Shown piece after piece: positions 13,640 to 21,971 of a DNA stretch of 28,145 nucleotides. Source of the stretch: a virus. The number at the start of each line of letters is the position of its first letter. Position 1 is the stretch's first letter. The translations under genes were made by a program, and so were the position numbers. Location: the IMG/VR virus record IMGVR_UViG_3300034356_003581, positions 1 to 28,145 of that record; one strand, written 5' to 3'. The notes below the pieces were generated by a model. That model was not told the DNA's origin, ran no database searches, and saw nothing but the letters and a program-made list of their open reading frames with translations.

Positions 13640-14199
13640 CATTGAATACAAGACACAAACGCCGCATAGGTTGCTGGACAACCACAGTTTGGGTCTCCAA
13701 ATGCATTCCAGTTACCGCCAAAGTAGCAACCCTGCGCAACGGAGTTAGGGCTGAAATCTTGGAAGCTGTACAAAAACGCACCAGCCGACGGCCAAGAAAC
13801 GCATGTGTATCCTGCGCATGGGTCAACCGGGAAGAAAGGTGGCGGGAAGAAAGGTGGCGGGAAAAACGGCGGGAAAAACGGCGGGAAAAACGGTGCTGGG
13901 GAAACAGGGCTGACACTACTTGAGGCATCCGAAACCGCACTCACCCCATAACCACTAACCGCAGTAACGGTAAACGTATAGGCGGTTCCGTTGCTCAAAC
14001 CGGTAACCGTTATCGGCGAAGATGAGCTAGAACTAGTTACCCCACTAGGGCTTGATGTTGCTGTGTACGTGGCAACACCCTTACCGTCGTAGACGGGCAA
14101 AGTAAAAGTAACGGTAGCTTGTTCGTTTCCTGCAGTTGCAGAAACAGATGTTGGCGTATCAACAAATTTGCCCTGACTGGATGTGTTCCCAGGAATCAC
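13633..14199 (-). CDS. Fibronectin III / Phe-Pro repeat / Cys-rich protein
   Basis: A 188-residue protein in three parts. Residues about 14-97 are a fibronectin type III domain (TPTSVSATAGNEQATVTF...SPITVTGLSNGTAYTFTVTAV). Residues 101-124 are a run of FFPP and FFPPP units. Residues 125-188 are rich in Gly, Trp/Tyr/Phe and contain eight cysteines (128, 133, 158, 172, 174, 184, 187, 188), ending QCC. The start is GTG in a GTGA overlap with the upstream fibre stop, so it is probably translated with that fibre and could sit on the virion. Many Cys suggest disulphides or metal binding once outside the cell. I do not recognise the C-terminal domain. The Pro repeat sits beside putative prolyl-hydroxylase-like enzymes, which may be coincidence. 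Confidence 0.8.
   Translation of the reverse strand: MIPGNTSSQGKFVDTPTSVSATAGNEQATVTFTLPVYDGKGVATYTATSSPSGVTSSSSSSPITVTGLSNGTAYTFTVTAVSGYGVSAVSDASSSVSPVSPAPFFPPFFPPFFPPPFFPPPFFPVDPCAGYTCVSWPSAGAFLYSFQDFSPNSVAQGCYFGGNWNAFGDPNCGCPATYAAFVSCIQCC
13828..13893 (-). repeat. Minisatellite of 2 x 15 bp and 3 x 12 bp coding FFPPP/FFPP
   Basis: On the plus strand two exact 15-base units (CGGGAAGAAAGGTGG, 13828-13857) are followed by three exact 12-base units (CGGGAAAAACGG, 13858-13893). All are in frame with the minus-strand gene. Exact identity of neighbouring units points to recent slippage expansion. Confidence 0.93.
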
Positions 14200-14996
14200 G
14201 ATGCGCTCAAGTCACCCATCAGCATCCAAGTGTTCGCCGCGGCGCACTTCAGCAAAGTTGCCGACGAGTACTGTGCGCGCAAGTAGGCACCAGGGGTTGC
14301 ATAAAGTATTACTGCTCCAGAGGCACCAACAACCTGTGTCTTTCCTGAGCCGTACTGAATGATGTGAATCTGCGCGCCAGCGGGGAATGTGACCGAAGCA
14401 TCAGTAGGAACGGTGACCGTATTCGCTGTTGATGTTATGTTCATTTTGATGAACTTGTTCTTGTCTGTAAGTTGAAGTGTGTAGTTCCCTGTTTTTATAT
14501 CAATTGTTGCATCTGCTAATTTACCCAATTCGATTGCAGCGTTGCTTTTGATGTCGGCATTGATTATTGTGTCATTTTCAATCATTGTGCTGGTGACGAC
14601 ACCAGTGTCTGCGAGGGTTACTGCAGTACCAGAAATTTTTGTTTTATCAATTGCTGCTGTTGCGTTGATGTCGGCATTAACGATTGTTCCGTTGACAATT
14701 TTTGCGGAAGTAACGGAGTTGCTGGCAAGTTTTGCTTCTGTAATTGCTCCGTCGCTAACAACAAATTGAGCAGAGTCCTGCCATGCGGCTCCGTCAAAAA
14801 ATTGAATTAAGTTAACATCATCGAGGTAACAAATGCGGCCTTCTGACAAAACAGGCTGACCGAGTCCGCCGAATGCGGCGTCGCGCGTTGCGGCATCCGC
14901 AAAACGGGTAACGGCTTGGTCCATGAGGTATCCATTGACCTGTGCCGCGGTGAGTATTTCTCCCGAAGCAAACACTCTGATTCCTGAGCCAGCCAT
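14196..14996 (-). CDS. Tail fibre protein with actinophage-like N-terminal module
   Basis: A 266-residue protein. Residues 4-75 (GIRVFASGEILTAAQVN.YLMDQAV..FADAATRDAAF...PVLSEGRICYLDD...FFDGAAW) match a module found at the start of minor tail/fibre proteins in many actinobacteriophages. Residues about 83-162 are ten-residue repeats of the type xITxAKLAxN/SVTSAKIVNG, like the stalk of the 431-residue adhesin on the other strand. Residues about 170-266 form a beta domain (YTLQLTDKNKFIKM, TVTVPTDASVTFPAG, GAVILYATPGAYL, NTWMLMGDL) seen as a C-terminal head in aquatic-phage fibres. AAGGAG at 15004-15009 supports the ATG. It follows the gpI-like gene, the usual place of the first fibre. Confidence 0.85.
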   Translation of the reverse strand: MAGSGIRVFASGEILTAAQVNGYLMDQAVTRFADAATRDAAFGGLGQPVLSEGRICYLDDVNLIQFFDGAAWQDSAQFVVSDGAITEAKLASNSVTSAKIVNGTIVNADINATAAIDKTKISGTAVTLADTGVVTSTMIENDTIINADIKSNAAIELGKLADATIDIKTGNYTLQLTDKNKFIKMNITSTANTVTVPTDASVTFPAGAQIHIIQYGSGKTQVVGASGAVILYATPGAYLRAQYSSATLLKCAAANTWMLMGDLSAS

Positions 14997-15040
14997 TTTT
15001 AAATCTCCTTATTATTAAGTGAAAAGTTTATCATTTTTAT

Positions 15041-16567
15041 TTATGCTGAAGTCGTGAAGGTAACTGGCGTTGATTCAACAGCGCTGGTTCCGGCTTCGTT
15101 GACTGCTTTGAGCTTGACGTAGTAAAGTGTTGAGCTACTAAGCCCGGTTATTGTTATCGGAGGAGTCCCCTTTGCGGGCGACAATGGAGCGTATGCCTCA
15201 TACGTGACTCCGTCGGTGGATATTGCGACTTGATAGTTGGATATGATTCCGCCGCCGTCTCCGCCCCCAGGAACAGAAAGGGGCAAGAATGTTAGGGTCG
15301 CGGTTGTTGACGTCACAGAGCTCACCGTAATGCTGTCTGGGGCGTCTGTGGGGGTGACAACGACACCAAGTCTTATTTCCGACAATCGCCCATACGACAG
15401 GTCGTCAAGGGTTAAATAGAACTCATCAATCGTTTCGTGGTAAATCTTATAACCCATTGGTCTTGCTGGCTCCATGGCTGCAAGAACCAAATGACTTGAC
15501 TCGCCCGTTGATGCGTCCGGAGTCTCGTTTTCCAAGGTTCTAACAAGAAAACTCCACACATCACCATCGTAGTTTGGGGTTATCGAAACGCTCCTGGTTG
15601 AATCTGTATCGTCTTTTGTGTAAAGGAGAACCTGTCTTGCCGAGTTGAGCAACGCGCTTCTCGTGCCTGCGCCTCGTCCGTAATAGGAGTTGAGCAATTG
15701 CCACTCTATAAAGTTTCGTTCGTCTGCGTATGTGGTGAAGAATTTAGAGCCATCAGCTTTAGCAATATTCTTCCTAACCGAAGAACCTGTAAATTGTGAA
15801 AGCCAGTTGATGTACTTGTCTTTCACAAAGGCAGGGTTAACAAGGGCGCTGTTCGCAACTGGCTCTGCAAGCTCGACGGTATTCGTAATCTCGTTTCGCT
15901 CAAATGGATATATATCCTTGTATTCGGTCATGACCTCATTTGAAGCTGATGTGAGTATGTCGAGAAGTCTGTGGAACGGAGCTGTTGGTTGCGCCTGTGC
16001 GCTGTCTATTTCCCAGTAGAAATCCGGCATAAAGTTTCGTGCGAGTGCTATGTACTGGTTGTTATAAAAAGCTCTATCGTCAATCAAGTTTGGATATGTT
16101 AGGTATATGTTTCCGCCGTCATGTCCAGATACGGTTATGGATGCAGAAACGCTATGAACGTTATTGTCGTCTGGCACTACAACCGTGTTTGATTGAACGG
16201 CACTATATAGACCGCCAGATAAAGTTTGCTGGTATGGGTCTAGGGCAACTTCGCCATCAACAACAAGCTGCGCGGTAGCGGTACATTCTGAAGAAGGTCT
16301 TAGTTTGGCGTTGAAGGATAATGTCTTGCCATTTTCCGAAAGTCTCAGCAACTGCTGGTCTAGGATTATTGTTACATCACCAGTTCCGGATGGGGCAACT
16401 CTCAAAACATAGCGCAAGTTTGTAACAAACTCGGTTGGTATAACGCTTAGCGTACTGTTTGTGGAAACCCATTCAGAACCGGAAGAAGATATAGAGATAC
16501 TGGTGCTGGCAGACGTCGACCTAAGAAGGGCATTGTCAGAAGACAGTAGGTTTACTGTGGTGGCCAT
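15041..16567 (-). CDS. Tail protein I-like baseplate protein with N-terminal beta domain and C-terminal Fn3
   Basis: A 508-residue protein. Residues 1-165 are a beta-rich domain resembling carbohydrate-binding-type sandwiches. Residues about 175-320 (FMPDFYWEIDSAQ..PTAPFHRLLDIL, NWLSQFTG, ERNFIEWQLLNSYYGRGAGT) correspond to the P2 gpI/Mu gp48-like region that links baseplate to fibres. Residues about 407-508 are a fibronectin type III domain (APDSITVSSVTSTTATLTF...PPITITGLSSSTLYYVKLKAVN). Its place directly after baseplate J agrees with gpI. It is longer than typical gpI (about 180-200 residues) because of the flanking domains, which may bind the cell surface or glycans. The ATG is one base after the J stop. 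Confidence 0.8.
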   Translation of the reverse strand: MATTVNLLSSDNALLRSTSASTSISISSSGSEWVSTNSTLSVIPTEFVTNLRYVLRVAPSGTGDVTIILDQQLLRLSENGKTLSFNAKLRPSSECTATAQLVVDGEVALDPYQQTLSGGLYSAVQSNTVVVPDDNNVHSVSASITVSGHDGGNIYLTYPNLIDDRAFYNNQYIALARNFMPDFYWEIDSAQAQPTAPFHRLLDILTSASNEVMTEYKDIYPFERNEITNTVELAEPVANSALVNPAFVKDKYINWLSQFTGSSVRKNIAKADGSKFFTTYADERNFIEWQLLNSYYGRGAGTRSALLNSARQVLLYTKDDTDSTRSVSITPNYDGDVWSFLVRTLENETPDASTGESSHLVLAAMEPARPMGYKIYHETIDEFYLTLDDLSYGRLSEIRLGVVVTPTDAPDSITVSSVTSTTATLTFLPLSVPGGGDGGGIISNYQVAISTDGVTYEAYAPLSPAKGTPPITITGLSSSTLYYVKLKAVNEAGTSAVESTPVTFTTSA

Positions 16568-16568
16568 G

Positions 16569-18017
16569 TCATTCCGGTGCCAATGTATAAGTTATGGTTA
16601 TATCTTCCGCCGATATTAATGGCAGTGAACCTTTGTTCAAGAATAGGATGTCGTCCCCAAATTGTGGGAGCCAACCGTCATTGGTCCCTGTTATGGACAG
16701 TGATTCAACATAGATGACACCAGGGATATTACTGATTAGTGATATCAAGCGTGTTTTTCTTATTCTGTCATCCGTGTAGGGGAATTCAGTTGGAGATAAA
16801 TACGAAATTATGTTGTTTTCAATATTCTCTTGCAGTGTTTCTTGCACAAATGCTGGGTCGATTACTATTGACGCAACAAGCTCCATTGTTAGTAGATTTG
16901 CGTCAAGAATGTTAAACGATAGACCAGCAACCGACCTGTCTGTAATATCTAGAAGTATCGTTTCTTTTTCGGTTTCTGTCAAAAACGTATTTAGGCCATA
17001 TGTGAAAACGGTAATATTCCCAGGATTTTCAATTCCGACAGATGCGGTTCCACTAATAGAGGTACTACCAGAGTTCGAATTGAAGCTTGCAAAGGAGAAT
17101 GTCGTATCTGATGTTCCAGTTATTGTCCTCCCACCGTTGAAGGAAGCACCGCAGTTTTCCAGCGTAACCACGTCACCAACTACGAACAAGTGATTTTCAG
17201 CAGTCGCCACGGTTGCAACGTTGGTGTTGAGAAATGTGGTAATAACATCCGCAGACCTGGCAACAGTTATGTCTCCAAACTCTTCGTCTCCATCGGTTAG
17301 GTCGTACGACTTGGCGCGACTAACAATATCTGGATAACTTGAAATGATATAAGAATCAAGTTGCGATGATTTGTTTATTGCGGAGCTAAGAGACCTTAGG
17401 TACGTCGCGGATTTAGACAAATAATCTGAATCTTCATCTGCATTGAGCCCGTTGGCAAAGTTGGCAAAAGTATCAACAGATAGAATGTTTGTTCCAGCGC
17501 TAATTACACTTAGCTCTGTGCCTGGTGTGGTTATCGGAGGAATCACCCCTGGGGTTAGGCAAGAGACGGTAACGGATGCGCTCGGGAGTTCGTCCTCTTC
17601 GCCGGGGTTTTCTATGCCCGCAATAACAACTGTTTCAACGGTCTGAAAAGCAAATTCAGTTACTTCATCTTCGAAAAGGGTTTCATAACTAAAGATTGTT
17701 CCGGCCGGTATTGTGCCACCAGAGTAGGAATCAAGGGTTATGGTTACATCAACCTCTGCTGCTACGGCCTGTTGCTTCGAGTAACCAAGAATGTTTATTA
17801 TCCCTTCCATCAAACGGTCTGGAAGTCTGTTTATGGATGCAATATTCAAAGAACTAATATATGATGCGGCTTGGAAAATTGCATCCTCTGGCGTTCCAAC
17901 GCGAAGGTTAAACTCGGGAAGCGTCAATCGCGCAATCTCGATTGCGTCAAAGTAAATATCGCCTGGCTCGGCATCAAAGATGCTTAAGTCAATGTACTTA
18001 GAAAAATCTGCGGCCAT
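16569..18017 (-). CDS. Baseplate J-like protein with an inserted beta module
   Basis: A 482-residue homologue of P2 gpJ/T4 gp6-type wedge proteins. The N-terminal third (DAIFQAASYISSLNIASINRLPDRLMEG..NILG, then TITLDSYSGGTIPAGTIFS) and the C-terminal third (ETILLDITDRSVAGLSFNILD..., FVQETLQENIENNI..YLSP, RLISLISNIPGVIYVESLSIT) match the family. Residues about 258-332 look like an extra module: VATVATAENHLFVVGDVVTLENC....FNGGRTITGTSDTTFSFAS, a 'H-G/F-VGD-V ... FNG ... TTF' repeat unit found in assorted phage fibre proteins. The protein builds the baseplate wedge with the gp25-like product. TAATG overlap with the upstream gene. Confidence 0.9.
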   Translation of the reverse strand: MAADFSKYIDLSIFDAEPGDIYFDAIEIARLTLPEFNLRVGTPEDAIFQAASYISSLNIASINRLPDRLMEGIINILGYSKQQAVAAEVDVTITLDSYSGGTIPAGTIFSYETLFEDEVTEFAFQTVETVVIAGIENPGEEDELPSASVTVSCLTPGVIPPITTPGTELSVISAGTNILSVDTFANFANGLNADEDSDYLSKSATYLRSLSSAINKSSQLDSYIISSYPDIVSRAKSYDLTDGDEEFGDITVARSADVITTFLNTNVATVATAENHLFVVGDVVTLENCGASFNGGRTITGTSDTTFSFASFNSNSGSTSISGTASVGIENPGNITVFTYGLNTFLTETEKETILLDITDRSVAGLSFNILDANLLTMELVASIVIDPAFVQETLQENIENNIISYLSPTEFPYTDDRIRKTRLISLISNIPGVIYVESLSITGTNDGWLPQFGDDILFLNKGSLPLISAEDITITYTLAPE

Positions 18018-18325
18018 TACTGAACCTCGCCTTTTACCCTAAACGAAAACTCAACTTTCATTTCATTTCCATTACTGTTGATATTTGTATTGAGATTTGT
18101 TATTTGAACTTCTGGGACAAATCGCGCTGCGTTAAGCACAAATACACCCTTGTCAATTCCGCGGAAAGATGGGTCCAAAACTCCAAACCTTGGAGAAAAA
18201 ACGTGCGTTCTCGGCTCCGTCAGGATGGATATGGTTAGAAGTTGGGCGTAAAAGTCCTCGGTTCCATCCCTGTGCTTCTGGAATCCGCTTCTGTCGAACT
18301 TCACGGGGAACTTAATCATGTCCAT
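18017..18325 (-). CDS. gp25/gpW-like baseplate wedge protein
   Basis: A 102-residue protein fitting the gp25-like lysozyme-fold family (T4 gp25, P2 gpW), a structural wedge part without lysozyme activity. Recognisable are KFPVKFDRSGF..H, QLLTISILTEPRTHVFSPRFGVLDPSF, and the closing EMKVEFSFRVKGE strand. The EPR...P.FG.L motif is the family's signature near the centre. Size and position, just before J, are typical. Both ends overlap neighbours by one base (TAATG), so it is translated with the gpV-like and J genes. Confidence 0.87.
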   Translation of the reverse strand: MDMIKFPVKFDRSGFQKHRDGTEDFYAQLLTISILTEPRTHVFSPRFGVLDPSFRGIDKGVFVLNAARFVPEVQITNLNTNINSNGNEMKVEFSFRVKGEVQ

Positions 18326-18702
18326 TATGCGTTCTCCAATGCAGTGACTCTCTGATTCAGGGATATGATTTGATTCTGGAGACTCGTTATTGTTGCCAGA
18401 AGACTCTCAACGACCGTCTTTGATGCAAATACATCTGCTTTTATCTTCGAAGAACCAAAAACTATGAGGTCGGTAAAAAACTCATCAGAGAAAGTACACA
18501 TTACGATGTCGCCTTTTATCATCTTGTTCAGGGTTGTAACTCCAATGGGGACAACTGGGCCGAATGTGGCGCCGAGGGATTTCACGTTGACCGTTACCCT
18601 GCCTGATGCGTCGACATACGTGACTGTTCCATTGTAAAATTTCCCCGGTTTGAGGGGGTGTGATGAGCCTTTTTCTCTGTTTACAATATCCGGCGAAGCC
18701 AT
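18325..18702 (-). CDS. gpV/gp5-like OB-fold baseplate protein with coiled-coil end
   Basis: A 125-residue protein. Residues 20-85 (FYNGTVTYVDASGRVTVNVKSLG...GPVVPIGV....KGDIVMCTFSDE...DLIVFGS) have the strand pattern of the OB fold of P2 gpV/T4 gp5. The C-terminus, from about residue 92, is a heptad helix (VVESLLATITSLQNQIISLNQRVTALENA in part), likely a trimeric coiled coil. It lacks the beta-helix needle and the apex metal-binding motif, so it is either only the spike base or an unusually short spike. It lies between the hub and gp25-like genes, as gpV does. An 84-base gap precedes it; AAGG is the probable ribosome binding site. Confidence 0.7.
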   Translation of the reverse strand: MASPDIVNREKGSSHPLKPGKFYNGTVTYVDASGRVTVNVKSLGATFGPVVPIGVTTLNKMIKGDIVMCTFSDEFFTDLIVFGSSKIKADVFASKTVVESLLATITSLQNQIISLNQRVTALENA

Positions 18703-18786
18703 GTTAAGCCTTGTTTCTTTGAGTTTGACAAGTAAAGTTTACATTAAAGTGCATAAATGAATGAAGGTTCACAATTGTCCATCCGT
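18703..18786. other. 84-base gap between hub and OB-fold genes
   Basis: This is the longest gap in the minus-strand tail run to the left of the tape measure. It is AT-rich, with no gene and no strong hairpin followed by T residues. A promoter cannot be named with confidence. Confidence 0.5.
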
Positions 18787-20427
18787 TCATGTCAGACCGG
18801 CCGTGTTTGGGTATACGCCACCGTTGTAATAGTCAATTCCTGGAAACCTAACTCGCAGTATCTCTATTTGCTGCCTATGAATAAAGTCAGCATATTTTGT
18901 TGCATTCGTAGGGCTGTCAAGTTTTGCCAAAAACAACCCGTCAGATAGGTATTTTGCAATCGCTTGCGCTTCTGTTAGCTGTACTGCGAATCCACCGACT
19001 GTCCATATCGGGGTTATGAGTACGGCTGTATTCCCAGGCTTCCAACCATTGTAATTAATTGTCAGGTCTGGTTTTTGGAATATTGTTATAGAAAAGGTTG
19101 TTTTTGGCTCCCCGTCCACCGTCAGAATGGGGCGTGAATAGAGTGGGATGTTCCCGACAGACAACAATCCGCTCTTCATCCGAGGATAGACAGAGGAAAA
19201 ACTGTATTCCGTAAGTTCGGTCGGAAGCGGGAAGTAAGCGCCATTCACGGCAGGAGGCACTGGCTTGTTTCCTTTTTGATTCGTAACCCGTGTTGGTATT
19301 GGTCTTTCGGCATTCGTCTGCAAGAACCTGACTCCGACAGGAAGCTCTTTTGCTTCTTTGGGTTCAAGTGTCGGTTTTCTGAAACTTACCGTTACTGGGT
19401 CTGGGGTCCTATCCGAGAAGCTAACCGAATCGATTAGGTAGTATCCGTTAAGGCTTGGTACGTTTCCAACATAAGCTGTCATACCTGGTCTGATTTGTGT
19501 ACCGTTTTGTCTGTCGACGACTATTGAGCCATCTCCATATCTGGGGTCATTTGTAGAAACGTTTATTGTCGGATAGGACATAGTGAAGAAGTAGCCAGAT
19601 GTACCCTTGCCTACGGCAGGGTATTGAAGGGGTATGTATTTTGTCCCTTTTGACTCAAACCTGTCTTTCTTCTTGTTCCAAATTCTAACAGTGTCTCCAC
19701 TGTCAATCCCCCATTTGTGTAAAAGGTACTTTTCTGAAGCAAATACTAAATATCCATCAACTTCAAAAATAACAAATTTTGCATCCTTGGCAAGTCTGTC
19801 CAGAACGTCCCACAGAGAGTCTGCTTGCTTGTCTCCGGTGGCTTTTGTTACGGTTTGCTTCTTCGAAGTTTCTTCGCCAAAGTATTTTAACCCATATTTT
19901 ATTGCTGCGTTTTTTACGAATGTGCTTCCTGTTCCTTTTACCGTTCCTGGATTTCTGTCTCTTTTCATTTGCTGAATTGCTTTAGAAAAGCACTTTACTT
20001 GCCAGGTTGGGCTTCCACCAGGTCCTTGGGAAAATGTTAGTGAAGCTATTTCAAATAGTTGTTTTTGTTTTATTAAATTTGCTCCAGAACTATTTATATT
20101 ACTTATTTCGTTTAGGGTATTTGTTTCGTAAATAACATCTCTACCAATTTGAAAATAGTTATTTGTTGCAAACTCAAGAACTCTTGGGTGTGTCTTTTCC
20201 GCCTCTGCTATTTTTGAATAATCTGTGTTCATGGTTTCTAAAACATCAAAGCTCAGCTGAGAAGCCTCGTTCATTGAGTAGTCAACACTGACAGAAATTA
20301 TTGAATGGTCTATGTTGGTCATGATGCCGTCAGATAGGGAGCCAATTGAAATTTTTCCAGCAGAGTTTGGTACACTGCCGGAGTATTCCCCAATATCTGG
20401 GCTGGCATACCGGAAGGTTGTCGCCAT
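18787..20427 (-). CDS. gpD-like tail hub protein
   Basis: A 546-residue protein placed where P2 gpD/T4 gp27-type hub proteins lie. Residues about 40-290 carry the typical hub outline: SVSVDYSMNEASQLSFDVLE, FEIASLTFSQGPGGSPTWQVKCFSKAIQQMKRD, then KQADSLWDVLDRLAKDAKFVIFEVDGYLVFASEKYLLHK, the last being the 'W..L..LA..AGF..F..DG.L.F.S' element. Residues about 310-365 (DGSIVVDRQ...IRPGMTAYVGN.PSLNGYYLIDSVSFSD) complete the hub core. About 150 further residues, with IDYYNGGVYPN at the end, do not match anything I know and may be a cell-contact domain. Starts five bases after the upstream stop. Confidence 0.8.
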   Translation of the reverse strand: MATTFRYASPDIGEYSGSVPNSAGKISIGSLSDGIMTNIDHSIISVSVDYSMNEASQLSFDVLETMNTDYSKIAEAEKTHPRVLEFATNNYFQIGRDVIYETNTLNEISNINSSGANLIKQKQLFEIASLTFSQGPGGSPTWQVKCFSKAIQQMKRDRNPGTVKGTGSTFVKNAAIKYGLKYFGEETSKKQTVTKATGDKQADSLWDVLDRLAKDAKFVIFEVDGYLVFASEKYLLHKWGIDSGDTVRIWNKKKDRFESKGTKYIPLQYPAVGKGTSGYFFTMSYPTINVSTNDPRYGDGSIVVDRQNGTQIRPGMTAYVGNVPSLNGYYLIDSVSFSDRTPDPVTVSFRKPTLEPKEAKELPVGVRFLQTNAERPIPTRVTNQKGNKPVPPAVNGAYFPLPTELTEYSFSSVYPRMKSGLLSVGNIPLYSRPILTVDGEPKTTFSITIFQKPDLTINYNGWKPGNTAVLITPIWTVGGFAVQLTEAQAIAKYLSDGLFLAKLDSPTNATKYADFIHRQQIEILRVRFPGIDYYNGGVYPNTAGLT

Positions 20428-20432
20428 TGCCG

Positions 20433-21971
20433 CTACTTCTTCGCTATCCTGGACGTAAATAAGGCTCGCTCGCCAAAATCAGGTGTGCTGGTTGTGGGTA
20501 CTGGTGGGATTATTTGTCCAGGGACAAGTTTTGGAAGCGAAATAATATTTATGTACTCAATTGGAACTTCCTGAAGAGTTATGTCGCATGTCGCTCGGTT
20601 TATTGAGCCTGTTGCGGTTCTGATTAGCGACGATACGGTCAATTCGTTTATGACAAACTGAACACCAGCACCAGTCGACATGGAAAAAGGATTTGCATTT
20701 ATCAATAGGTCATCAAACCCATAAAGTATTACAGGATATGGCCGTGCTGCCATATTTCTTAGATTCTCAAGTTTTTCGTCAATTGAGATTGTTATCCCAT
20801 CATCGGCGGTTTCTCCGAAAGCGCCAGTTCTATAAGTGTTCTCTGGTATGACCAAAAACTGAAAAGAAACCTTCATGAGTCTGTAGTTCTTCCAGTCAAC
20901 CAAAGGGATTCTGCCAACTCGTTCGATTTCAGTCCACTCTGAACCAAGGTTCTGATAGTTAATCTGATTCGGCTTAGGAAGAAAGTAGTGTCGTGCTGTT
21001 GTTTGCAGCTGGCTATCACCAGACTTGTAGTACTGAACCATTTGTGGCTCTCCGCCCTCGGGCTCACCAGGCGCAACAAAACCAAAATTTCCACGGACAC
21101 GTACGGTTGCTTTTATGGCTGCTTTTGGAGCCGTGGATTGTTCCGACAGACTTCCATTTTGATTCACCCCACCGGCCGAGCCATTATTCCTGATGCCACT
21201 GGCACCAGCACCAGCGGCTCCTGGGGTTGGTGGCGGGGAATCAATAAGGGCGATTGCTTGTGCCCTGGTGTTTCCCTGCGCTATAAGAGCAAGGATTTTT
21301 CCTTCTTTCAAGGAGTCTTCTGTCGAATTGCCAATTGCCCCAATCAGATAATCAACGCTTGGCGGTATAGAAAAGAACTTTTGGGAAACAGGATGGTACC
21401 AGTACGTTTGACCATTTTCTGAAGTTGTCCCAGTCCCTATAACCTTAACCCAAACCTGAACCGACGAGCCACCGTATGGATTTTCACCTTTTGCACCAGA
21501 TGATTGGAACGTTTTTTTTAGCTCATCCCACTGGACATATTGGAACGTTGCCCGATATATAGAAGACTCCCAGAGTTTTGATGTTCCAACATCGGATGCT
21601 TTGTAGCTTGGTTCGCTTCGCGCGTTGGCGTCGGCCAGTCTCGAGCTACTGACTCCGCTCGGGTCGCTCTCATTTGGTCCAGTATTCCTGGCGCCGAATA
21701 TTTGAAGAATATATTCATCGTTCAAAAAATATTCTTGTAACTTTTTTGTAAACTCGGGCTTAGGATTCCAGTATTCTTTTGTGTTAAGTCTAATCCAGCC
21801 AGCCCCCGTCGGCTCGTCTGGTTTCGCCAGCATGGAGTTGGTGACCTTGAACAAGCCATAAATTTTAAATCCCTTGTAATTGTTGCTAGGATTGTATTGT
21901 TCTAGTGTTCTTATTGGAACGTAACGGATAGAGCCCGTGTAGTAAGGTCCGACTGTATCTCCGGTAGTCAT
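20433..21971 (-). CDS. Baseplate or tube-end protein, C-terminal tail-assembly domain
   Basis: A 512-residue protein. The first 220 residues (TGSIRYVPIRTLEQYNPSNNYKGFKIYGLF..., two VQWDEL/VQVWVKV strands, YWYHPVSQKF) have no recognised domain. A disordered linker follows (SPPPTPGAAGAGASG..., about 245-280). The last 190 residues (HYFLPKPNQINYQNLGSEWTEIERVGR.PLVDW, LENLRNMAARPYPVILYGFDDLLI, IRTATGSINRATCDITLQEVP) resemble the domain encoded between tape measure and hub in many myoviruses, sometimes fused to LysM (XkdP/Mu-like). No LysM is visible. A role closing the tube at the baseplate is inferred. TAATG overlap with the tape measure gene. Confidence 0.68.
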   Translation of the reverse strand: MTTGDTVGPYYTGSIRYVPIRTLEQYNPSNNYKGFKIYGLFKVTNSMLAKPDEPTGAGWIRLNTKEYWNPKPEFTKKLQEYFLNDEYILQIFGARNTGPNESDPSGVSSSRLADANARSEPSYKASDVGTSKLWESSIYRATFQYVQWDELKKTFQSSGAKGENPYGGSSVQVWVKVIGTGTTSENGQTYWYHPVSQKFFSIPPSVDYLIGAIGNSTEDSLKEGKILALIAQGNTRAQAIALIDSPPPTPGAAGAGASGIRNNGSAGGVNQNGSLSEQSTAPKAAIKATVRVRGNFGFVAPGEPEGGEPQMVQYYKSGDSQLQTTARHYFLPKPNQINYQNLGSEWTEIERVGRIPLVDWKNYRLMKVSFQFLVIPENTYRTGAFGETADDGITISIDEKLENLRNMAARPYPVILYGFDDLLINANPFSMSTGAGVQFVINELTVSSLIRTATGSINRATCDITLQEVPIEYINIISLPKLVPGQIIPPVPTTSTPDFGERALFTSRIAKK

